DNA from: Solirubrobacterales bacterium
Lineage (GTDB): Bacteria; Actinomycetota; Thermoleophilia; Solirubrobacterales; Solirubrobacteraceae
Length of the DNA stretch: 7,260 nucleotides
Direction of reading: 5' to 3'
NCBI GenBank assembly: GCA_009781575.1
Contig: WQXW01000085.1
Coordinates: 1-7,260 of the forward strand
Part shown: positions 1-5,393 of the stretch, piece after piece
Layout: each line of letters starts with the position of its first letter
Numbering within the stretch: the first letter of the stretch is position 1
Notes under the pieces: model-generated
Database searches by the model: none
What the model saw: the letters and a program-made list of their open reading frames with translations, nothing else
What the model was told of the DNA's origin: nothing
Position numbers and translations under genes: made by a program

Positions 1-42
1 CTCGAGGCGCCGGCGCGGGTCAAAGCGCTGCTTGTAGCGCAT
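1..42 (-). CDS. Possible 5' end of a further minus-strand gene (partial)
   Basis: An ATG at position 42 on the minus strand opens a frame that stays open to the window edge and encodes MRYKQRFDPRRRLE. An in-frame GTG four codons upstream (position 54) is an alternative start. It lies 17 bases beyond the glycosyltransferase stop codon, on the same strand, where the next gene of a cluster could begin. Only 14 codons are visible, no convincing ribosome binding site is seen, and a terminator-like hairpin lies just upstream, so if real it may have its own promoter. The product cannot be identified. Confidence 0.3.
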   Translation of the reverse strand, partial: MRYKQRFDPRRRLE

Positions 43-59
43 CGGACACGACACGCCGC

Positions 60-1337
60 TCAAAAAACCGCTCGAGAAAGCGGAATCGTCGTCCCTCCAG
101 GAGAGCCGCACCCCAACCCGGCCGCCGGCCACGAGTCCGCCGCGCGATCGCCGGCCACGAGCGTGCCGAGCAATTCGTCCATGCGGTCCGCCGAGCGCTC
201 CCAGCTGAATGCCTGGATGTCGCGCCGGGCCTGCGCGATCATGCGGCCGCGCAAAGCGGTGTCGCGCGCGAGGCGCACGACCGCGTCGGCCATCGCCTGG
301 GGATCGCGGGCGCGCGCGATCAGCGCGTTGCGCTCGTGCCGGGCATAATCCTCGACGCCAAATTCGGTGCTGACCACCGCACAGCCGCAGGCCATCGCCT
401 CGATCGGGTACATCGCAAAGCTCTCATACCACGCCGGGCACAGCGCGATGTGGGCCTCGGAATAGAGTCGGCGGATCGCGGGCGCGTCCACCACGCCGAT
501 CGACTCATACGGCGCGATCGGGTTGTCGGGGGGCAGCAGCGCCTCGTCGCCGAACACGCGCCAGCGCACCTCGCCGAGGCGCTCCCGGACCAGCCGCATC
601 GCCTCGGCGGCCTCCGGGAAGCCCTTCCACCTGGCCTTGCGCCCCGAGTAGCTGACCACGGTCAGCGGCGCCTCGGTGGGGCTTCCCTCGGGGAAGAAGC
701 GTTGGTGATCGAACCCATTCACACACAGCTGCACCTCGCCGCCGTGACGCTCGCGCACGTGCTGGGCCAGCCAGCTGGAGTTGGCGATCCTGTGCAGTGG
801 CAGTTTGTAGGACAGCTCCGCCTCGAGCTCGTAGAGGCGCTGCCACTCGAGGTTCTCCTCGGTGGTGAAGTAGGTCTCGTAGTGCTGCATGAAGTAGGCC
901 CGCACGCCGGTGCCGTAGAGGTACACCGGCAGCGCGGTCAGCGCCCCGCTGGCGAGCGTGACGTCCGCGGGCGGCACCGCGCGCGCGAAGCGCTCGAGCG
1001 CGGCGGCGCGGCGGTAGGGGAGCGCGGCAGCGGAGGGCGCCACCCCGGCGCACACCCCGCTGAGCGCCTCCTTGACCGACCGCTTTGAGCCGGCCCCCAG
1101 GCGATGGGCGCCGTAGCGCAACGCGGTGCGCACTCCGGCGCGCACCGGCGCGCTCTTCGGTGGCTGGATCAGGCGGGCCTTCAGATCGAACCACCGCGGA
1201 CTCTCGCTGGGCGAGGTGGTGATGATCGCCACGTCGTGACCGCGCTCGATCAGCCGATTGGCGTACTCGAAGAGGACTTCGTGGCCGGCGGTGGTGCGCG
1301 TGGCGCGAAAGCCCGTTATGACGATGTTGATCCGCAA
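60..1337 (-). CDS. Glycosyltransferase family 4 (GT-B fold)
   Basis: A 425-residue cytoplasmic or membrane-associated glycosyltransferase that probably adds one sugar from a nucleotide-sugar donor to the lipid-linked repeat unit. The N-terminal acceptor domain starts directly with a beta strand and glycine turn (INIVITGF, residues 3-10), followed by EYANRLIERGHDV (24-36), typical of GT4 proteins. The C-terminal donor domain has SGRKARWKGF (231-240), where GT4 proteins usually bind donor phosphate, and ESFAMYPIEAMACG (305-318), the EX7E signature with E305 and E313, then the usual STEFGVEDY stretch. Length is normal for the family; the last 30 or so residues are low-complexity and probably dispensable. 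The start is a TTG at 1337, chosen because the first beta strand begins right after it; no strong ribosome binding site is visible. It follows the polymerase gene by 28 bases and is probably co-transcribed. Donor and acceptor sugars cannot be read from the sequence. Confidence 0.93.
   Translation of the reverse strand: MRINIVITGFRATRTTAGHEVLFEYANRLIERGHDVAIITTSPSESPRWFDLKARLIQPPKSAPVRAGVRTALRYGAHRLGAGSKRSVKEALSGVCAGVAPSAAALPYRRAAALERFARAVPPADVTLASGALTALPVYLYGTGVRAYFMQHYETYFTTEENLEWQRLYELEAELSYKLPLHRIANSSWLAQHVRERHGGEVQLCVNGFDHQRFFPEGSPTEAPLTVVSYSGRKARWKGFPEAAEAMRLVRERLGEVRWRVFGDEALLPPDNPIAPYESIGVVDAPAIRRLYSEAHIALCPAWYESFAMYPIEAMACGCAVVSTEFGVEDYARHERNALIARARDPQAMADAVVRLARDTALRGRMIAQARRDIQAFSWERSADRMDELLGTLVAGDRAADSWPAAGLGCGSPGGTTIPLSRAVF
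62..83 (-). terminator. Candidate intrinsic terminator overlapping the GT4 stop
   Basis: On the minus strand CCGCT (83-79) pairs with AGCGG (72-68) around a 6-base loop and is followed at once by six T residues (67-62). The stem is only 5 bp but four pairs are G-C, and the T tract is rare in this GC-rich DNA. The hairpin lies inside the last codons of the glycosyltransferase gene, and the final T with the next two bases forms its TGA stop. It would end the leftward co-polymerase/polymerase/GT4 unit. The stem is short, so efficiency is uncertain. Confidence 0.5.
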
Positions 1338-1365
1338 ATCTGGCCGGTCGAGTCGCGGGAGCCGG

Positions 1366-2757
1366 TCACGTCGCGGGGACCGCGCGACGCCGCCCTGCGA
1401 GCTGGCGCACCAGCTCGCGCGCCGGCACCACGTTGCCCTCCGGTCCCGCGGCGGCGATCGTGGTGAGCGCCGCGATCAGGAAGAACATGTACGGCGCCTG
1501 GGGGAAGGCGAGCGCGTCGAACAGCGCGCACGCCACGAAGAACGCCACGCACCCGGCCGAGGTCGCCAGCGCGAGCGACGCGTTCGGCGCGCGTGCGCGG
1601 ATCGCGCCGCGCGCGAGCACGACCGGAGCGAGAATCATCCACATGAACGCGAGCAGCCCGAAGGCGCCGACTTCCCACAGCACGTCGATGTACTCGTCGT
1701 CGTTGATCCTGAATTCGGTCGCTTTGTCGGAGTTGACGGTGCCGTAGCCGCGGCCCAGCACCGGGTGCGCGACGATGTCGGGGGCCACGTCGGTGAAATC
1801 ACCCACGCGGTGGGTGGTCGAGCTGCTGGTCTGGGCGTTGTTCAGGTTGAGCACCGTGCCGAGCGCGCCGGGAGAGGCGAGGTGCGCGATCCCGATCAGC
1901 GCCACCAGCCCGAGCGGTGCCAGGCGCAGCACCTTGCGCGGGCGGTAGCACGCGATGTACAGCACCATCACGACCGGCACCACCACGGCCGTCTTGCGGT
2001 CGGTCGCCAGCGCCGCGGTGAGCATCAGCGCAAAAGCGATCGCGTTCAGCCACCACGACCGGCGCGAGGTGGCGTCCAGCACGCGCAGCAGCGCGAGCGG
2101 CATCACCACGACCAGCATCGTGGTCGCCGCCAATCCGTGCTGCGTCGGTCCGACCACCACCAGGCGTCCTTCGCTGCCGAACATCGGATGGATGTTGGTG
2201 GGCGCCGCTTCGACGTTCGCGATCGGCCCCAGCACCGTGCGGGTCCATTCGTAGAAGATGTTGTAGCCGGTCCGCCGCTCGATCAGCATCCCGATCGACA
2301 TCACCACCGCGAGACCGATCAGGTAGGTGCCGAAGCCCCGCACGTCCTCGAAGCGCAGCGCGGTGAGCGCGAACCAGGCGAAGATCAGGAACGAGCCCAG
2401 CAGTGCGAAGCGCTTGGCGGAGAGTTCGAGCGTGCCCAGGTTGACGATTCGCCCGCTGTCGAGCAGCAGGCTCGCCACCGCGAGCGCCAGGAAGATGCCG
2501 GCCGCGGTGACAAACAGCTTGGAGCGACGCGTGCGCAGGAAGGCGCGCTGGTCGCCGCCGACCCAGAACCAGCTTATGAGCAGGCCGATCACCGCAAAAC
2601 GGTCGATCTTCGAATCCACCGGCAGACTCACCTTCAGCTGGGTCGACGCGATCGGCACGAGGAACAACATCCCCACAAACGCGCACAGAATCCAGGGCAA
2701 CGGCCGCCTGGTGTGGGGAAATGCGTCGCGCACCCGCGGCGCCGGCGGCGGGCTCAT
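1366..2757 (-). CDS. O-antigen polymerase/ligase family membrane protein (Wzy-like)
   Basis: A 463-residue polytopic membrane protein, likely the periplasm-facing polymerase that joins undecaprenyl-linked repeat units. Hydrophobic segments recur through the chain, for example about 22-38, 54-67, 81-99, 117-134, 142-158, 205-226, 236-251, 258-271, 280-293, 363-382 and 396-432. A large loop follows (about 294-360) carrying HPVLGRGYGT (331-340) and DDEYIDVLWEVGAFGLL (353-369), the region conserved in the O-antigen ligase/polymerase family (PF04932). TDRKTA (252-257) matches the short conserved polar motif before it. The histidine expected in WaaL ligases ahead of the tyrosine is an aspartate here (D353), which favours a polymerase over a ligase. 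The frame extends upstream to 3006, but that part only mirrors the co-polymerase tail; the ATG at 2757 overlaps the upstream stop as ATGA, indicating translational coupling. An exact polymerase role is inferred from the neighbours. Confidence 0.88.
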   Translation of the reverse strand: MSPPPAPRVRDAFPHTRRPLPWILCAFVGMLFLVPIASTQLKVSLPVDSKIDRFAVIGLLISWFWVGGDQRAFLRTRRSKLFVTAAGIFLALAVASLLLDSGRIVNLGTLELSAKRFALLGSFLIFAWFALTALRFEDVRGFGTYLIGLAVVMSIGMLIERRTGYNIFYEWTRTVLGPIANVEAAPTNIHPMFGSEGRLVVVGPTQHGLAATTMLVVVMPLALLRVLDATSRRSWWLNAIAFALMLTAALATDRKTAVVVPVVMVLYIACYRPRKVLRLAPLGLVALIGIAHLASPGALGTVLNLNNAQTSSSTTHRVGDFTDVAPDIVAHPVLGRGYGTVNSDKATEFRINDDEYIDVLWEVGAFGLLAFMWMILAPVVLARGAIRARAPNASLALATSAGCVAFFVACALFDALAFPQAPYMFFLIAALTTIAAAGPEGNVVPARELVRQLAGRRRAVPAT

Positions 2758-3677
2758 CGCCTGCCGGCTGTGGCCGCGGCGTCGCCGCGCCGGGCCTGGG
2801 GGCGCTCGGCCGTGGCATCGCCCAACCGGACCTCGGCCGTGGCATCGCCGCGCCGCGCCTGGGCGCGCTCGGTCTCGGCGTCGCCGCGCCGGACCTCGGG
2901 GACCTCGGGGCCCGCGGTCTCCGGCACCTGCCACTCCTGCGCCAGCACGCCGCTCGCGCGCCAGTTCCTGCGGAACCGGGTTACCGCGAGGATCAGAAGA
3001 CACCACACCACGAACACCACGATGAACACGATCGTGGCCAGGCCCTTGCTGACCCCGCCGTTCACCACCGCGCCGTGGGCCGAGCCGAGCTGGCGGATCC
3101 TGACCCGCCGATGCGGGGGAATCCCTTCGGCGCGCTCGACACCGTCGACGTAGCTGCGCAGGCCGGCCGCGGCCGCATTGGCCAGCGCCACCGCCTGAGT
3201 CGTGGTGGGGGCCTGCGAGTTGATGATGATCGTCGGCAGGTTGGGCTGGCTTTCGAAGTCGAGCCGGTAGGGATCGGTCTCGCCGGTGATCTGCACGTTG
3301 CGCTTGAGCGCGGTCGGCTCGAGCACGATGCGCGGCTCGTTGGGCGGGATGGGACCGGCGGCATAAATCTGTTCGCCGGGGATCCCGGCCTGTTCGCCGA
3401 TCACCTTCAGCACGCCGGGACTCACCATGAAGTTGGCGTAGATCGTGGCACGCGCACTCACCTGTTCGAAGGACTGGGACACGTTGCCGAGCATCGACGA
3501 CGGTGTGTCAACCAGCACCTCGGTGCTCGCGCTCGAGTACTGCAGGCTGCGCGCCACGAGTTTGGAGCCTTCCACGCGGTACACACTGAAGAGGGCCGCA
3601 ATCGCGGCCACCGCGACTCCGAGCGCCAGCAGCAGCCGGCGACGCGCCAGCTCGCGAAGTATGAGCGCAAACTCCAT
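2754..3677 (-). CDS. Wzz/YveK-like polysaccharide co-polymerase without kinase domain
   Basis: A 307-residue protein with the chain-length-determinant layout: a short cytoplasmic N-terminus (MEFALILRELARRR), a first membrane segment (about 15-33), an extracytoplasmic domain (about 34-210) and a second membrane segment (about 213-233). The external domain contains YRLDFESQPNLPTIIINSQAPTT-like sequence (137-160), where Wzz proteins describe residues shared between adjacent copies, and the following helix TQAVALANAAAAGL. The cytoplasmic tail (about 234-307) has no Walker motif or tyrosine cluster, so there is no fused BY-kinase. It is built instead from near-repeats of RRGDA followed by charged residues. 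Such proteins set polymer length together with the polymerase, encoded next and overlapping by ATGA. The start is the ATG at 3677, with a GTG immediately before it (3680) as alternative; no clear ribosome binding site is seen. It is the first gene of the leftward unit. Confidence 0.88.
   Translation of the reverse strand: MEFALILRELARRRLLLALGVAVAAIAALFSVYRVEGSKLVARSLQYSSASTEVLVDTPSSMLGNVSQSFEQVSARATIYANFMVSPGVLKVIGEQAGIPGEQIYAAGPIPPNEPRIVLEPTALKRNVQITGETDPYRLDFESQPNLPTIIINSQAPTTTQAVALANAAAAGLRSYVDGVERAEGIPPHRRVRIRQLGSAHGAVVNGGVSKGLATIVFIVVFVVWCLLILAVTRFRRNWRASGVLAQEWQVPETAGPEVPEVRRGDAETERAQARRGDATAEVRLGDATAERPQARRGDAAATAGRR
2757..2891 (-). repeat. Degenerate repeats encoding the co-polymerase C-terminal tail
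   Basis: The last 45 residues of the co-polymerase contain RRGDAETE, RRGDATAE, RLGDATAE and RRGDAAAT (starting at residues 263, 276, 284 and 296), with QA linkers before two of them. The DNA repeats too: an 18-base plus-strand word, ctcggccgtggcatcgcc, occurs at 2805-2822 and again at 2832-2849, and near copies of tcgccgcgccg occur at about 2781, 2845 and 2881. This looks like short in-frame tandem expansion. Confidence 0.75.
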
Positions 3678-3701
3678 CACCGCAAGCAACGTGTCGGCGC
3701 G

Positions 3702-3726
3702 GCTCGTTTTTGCGCTCGTTTTTTGC
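3702..3726. repeat. Paired T-tract direct repeat near the co-polymerase start
   Basis: GCTCGTTTTTGC (3702-3713) is followed directly by GCTCGTTTTTTGC (3714-3726), differing by one T, so the tracts sit about one helical turn apart. On the minus strand these are A-tracts 25-50 bases upstream of the co-polymerase start. They could be promoter-associated or a bent-DNA element, or a chance duplication. Confidence 0.55.
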
Positions 3727-3728
3727 GC

Positions 3729-3750
3729 GGCCGGGCGGCGGCCGGGCGGC
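3729..3750. repeat. Perfect 11-bp tandem duplication
   Basis: GGCCGGGCGGC occurs twice back to back (3729-3739, 3740-3750). It is directly adjacent to the T-tract pair, so two different short tandem duplications lie side by side. The function is unknown. Confidence 0.7.
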
Positions 3751-3880
3751 GCCCGCCGGCGCTGCGCCTGTCCCAAATTGGGTGGCGCGGCAAAAGATCG
3801 ACCCGGCTGATGCGTTCCGTCGGCATGCGTAGAGGTGGCCACCGCTCGACACAGGCGGCCCCCGCTGCGGACGTCCATGC

Positions 3881-3914
3881 CGACACCCCGGTGCGCACGC
3901 GCACCGGGGTGTCG
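3881..3914. repeat. Perfect 16-bp-arm inverted repeat (strong hairpin)
   Basis: CGACACCCCGGTGCGC (3881-3896) is the exact reverse complement of GCGCACCGGGGTGTCG (3899-3914), separated by AC. As RNA on either strand it would form a very stable stem of 14-15 bp with a small loop. No T tract follows on either side, so it is not a classic intrinsic terminator. It lies about 110 bases upstream of the sugar-transferase ATG and about 200 from the co-polymerase start. It could be an operator, an insulating hairpin between divergent units or a leader-RNA element. A smaller hairpin (CGCCGG/CCGGCG, 3918-3933) follows at once. Confidence 0.85.
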
Positions 3915-3917
3915 CGG

Positions 3918-3933
3918 CGCCGGCGAGCCGGCG
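3918..3933. repeat. Short 6-bp-arm hairpin
   Basis: CGCCGG (3918-3923) and CCGGCG (3928-3933) pair around a CGAG tetraloop, four bases after the long hairpin. In GC-rich DNA a 6-bp arm may be chance; its position beside the long hairpin is the reason to list it. Confidence 0.4.
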
Positions 3934-4025
3934 ATCGGGCGCGCCAGCCGCCGCGCAGCAGCCAGCAACCGCTCGGCGCCAGGCAGACCGAGCTTCGGGC
4001 CAGAACGCTCGGATCGCGCGCAGGG

Positions 4026-5393
4026 ATGCGCCGTGACGCGCTGTTCAGGCGGATGTTGCTCGCCGCGGATGCGCTGGCGTTCGTGGGAGCGTTCGGGCTC
4101 ACCGTGCTGCTGGCCTCGCGGCCGCTGCAGCTGGGGTGGGAGGGCCTGGCGGGCGTGCCGATCCTGCTGGTGGGCGCAAAGCTGCTGGGCCTGTACGACC
4201 GCGACGACACGCTGCTGCGCAAGACGACGCTCGACGAGGCGCCCAAGCTGTTCGAGGTCGCCACGCTCAGCGCGCTGGTCGCCTGGCTGGCCGGCGGGGT
4301 GACGCAGGGCAGCACGCTGCACAGAGGCGAACTGCTGTTGCTGTGGTTGGCGCTGTTCTCGCTGCTGCTCCTGACACGAGCGCTGGCACGCACGCTGGCG
4401 CTGCGGATCGCGCCGCCGGAGCGCTGCCTCTTCATTGGGGACTCCGCGGCCGCGCGCACGGTCTGCTCCAAGCTGACCGGCCACGGCGGCATCAAGGCAC
4501 AGGTGGTGGCTCAGGTGGACGCCGACGAGGTGGCGCTCTGGACCGCGGACGCGCTCTCCTCGGAGCGCCTGCTGGAGATCGCCGAGCTCGCCGAGTCACT
4601 CGACGTGCATCGCGCGATAATCGCGCCGGGCCGCACCGAGAGCGGCGAGATGCTCGACCTCGTCAGGACGCTCCGGGCGGTTGGCGTGCGCGTGAGCGTG
4701 TTGCCTCGCGTGCTCGAGGTGGTGGGCTCCTCGGTGGAGTTCGACGATCTGCACGGCGTGACCGTGATGGGCGTGCGGCGTTTCGAGCTCACACGCTCCT
4801 CGGCCGCCGTGAAGCGCGCGTTCGACGTGCTCGGCGCCTCGCTGATCCTGCTCGTGTGCGCGCCTGTGATGGCGCTGATCGCGCTCGCGATCAAGCTGGA
4901 CAGCCGCGGACCGGTGTTCTTCAGGCAGCTGCGCGTCGGCCAGGACGGCGAGCGCTTCCACATGTTCAAGTTCAGAACGATGGTGCGCGGCGCCGACGAG
5001 CTGAAGGAGTCACTGCGCGGACTCAACGAGGCCGAGGAGGGCCTCTTCAAGATCGCACACGACCCGCGCACAACCCGGGTGGGCGGGGTGCTGCGCAAGA
5101 GCGCCCTGGACGAGCTGCCGCAGCTGTTCGACGTGCTGCGGGGCGAGATGAGCATCGTGGGGCCGCGCCCATTGGTGGTCGACGAGGACGACCGCATCCG
5201 CGGCTGGTATCGCCGGCGCCTGGAGCTGATGCCGGGCATGACCGGCCCGTGGCAGATCCTCGGCCCGGCGCGCGTGCCGCTGCAGGAGATGGTCGCGATC
5301 GACTACCTCTACGTCGCCAACTGGTCGCTGTGGGGCGACATCAAGATCATGTTGCGCACCGTGCCCCACGTCGTGGGGCGGCGCGGGCTCTGA
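4026..5393 (+). CDS. Polyprenyl-phosphate sugar-1-phosphate transferase (WbaP/EpsE-like initiating enzyme)
   Basis: A 455-residue initiating enzyme that moves a sugar-1-phosphate from a UDP-sugar to undecaprenyl phosphate on the inner face of the membrane. Residues 10-120 hold about four hydrophobic segments (near 11-30, 41-56, 76-93, 102-118). Residues 131-250 form a Rossmann-like domain (CLFIGDSAAA at 134-143), as in PF13727. The catalytic sugar-transferase domain (PF02397) starts at KRAFD (263-267) with a membrane hairpin containing P280, then GPVFFRQLRVGQDG (295-308), FKFRTM (314-319), LDELPQLFDVLRGEMSIVGPRP (361-382) and PGMTGPWQ (403-410). D362-E363 correspond to the catalytic Asp-Glu pair known from PglC-type enzymes. 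The frame runs upstream to 2721, but only shadows other genes. ATG 4026 fits the family's N-terminus; an upstream GTG (3909) lies inside a hairpin and would add an odd Arg-rich stretch. No good ribosome binding site is visible. It overlaps the next gene as TGATG. The sugar is not predictable. Confidence 0.93.
   Translation: MRRDALFRRMLLAADALAFVGAFGLTVLLASRPLQLGWEGLAGVPILLVGAKLLGLYDRDDTLLRKTTLDEAPKLFEVATLSALVAWLAGGVTQGSTLHRGELLLLWLALFSLLLLTRALARTLALRIAPPERCLFIGDSAAARTVCSKLTGHGGIKAQVVAQVDADEVALWTADALSSERLLEIAELAESLDVHRAIIAPGRTESGEMLDLVRTLRAVGVRVSVLPRVLEVVGSSVEFDDLHGVTVMGVRRFELTRSSAAVKRAFDVLGASLILLVCAPVMALIALAIKLDSRGPVFFRQLRVGQDGERFHMFKFRTMVRGADELKESLRGLNEAEEGLFKIAHDPRTTRVGGVLRKSALDELPQLFDVLRGEMSIVGPRPLVVDEDDRIRGWYRRRLELMPGMTGPWQILGPARVPLQEMVAIDYLYVANWSLWGDIKIMLRTVPHVVGRRGL

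Larger units (their letters stand above)
3678..4025. promoter_or_regulatory. Divergent intergenic region between the two transcription units
   Basis: No convincing gene is present in these 348 bases; all frames here are low-complexity shadows. The region must hold the promoters for both the leftward co-polymerase unit and the rightward sugar-transferase unit, but I cannot assign -35/-10 boxes with confidence. It holds two near-identical T-tract words (GCTCGTTTTT at 3702-3711 and 3714-3723), a perfect 11-bp tandem duplication (GGCCGGGCGGC at 3729-3739 and 3740-3750), a short symmetric AT-containing site (CCCAAATTGGG, 3772-3782), a 10-bp palindrome (GGTGGCCACC, 3834-3843), a long perfect hairpin at 3881-3914 and a short one at 3918-3933. 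Confidence 0.7.

Noticed and set aside
2758..3006. An upstream extension of the polymerase frame giving 83 more residues
   Set aside because: The extra sequence is Arg/Gly/Pro-rich and mirrors the repeat tail of the co-polymerase in another frame. The ATG at 2757 gives a normal N-terminus and a coupled overlap.
1258..3153. A 631-codon plus-strand open frame, with several others opposite the polymerase and co-polymerase genes
   Set aside because: It is rich in His, Arg, Gln and Glu with no domain, and lies antisense to well-supported membrane protein genes. Long shadow frames are expected in such GC-rich DNA.
3909..4025. A 39-residue N-terminal extension of the sugar transferase from GTG 3909
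   Set aside because: The GTG lies in the right arm of a perfect hairpin and the extension is Arg/Gln-rich, unlike the family's usual start. It is not fully excluded because no good ribosome binding site precedes ATG 4026.
3770..4025. A known riboswitch (for example c-di-GMP or c-di-AMP class) in the sugar-transferase leader
   Set aside because: I looked for the conserved core words of these classes and did not find them; only unclassified stems are visible.
5363..5379. A 7-bp hairpin (GCCCCAC/GTGGGGC, 3-base loop) at the end of the sugar-transferase gene
   Set aside because: It is inside coding sequence, encodes ordinary residues, and short GC hairpins are expected often at this composition. 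It could influence coupling to the next gene, but nothing specific shows it.
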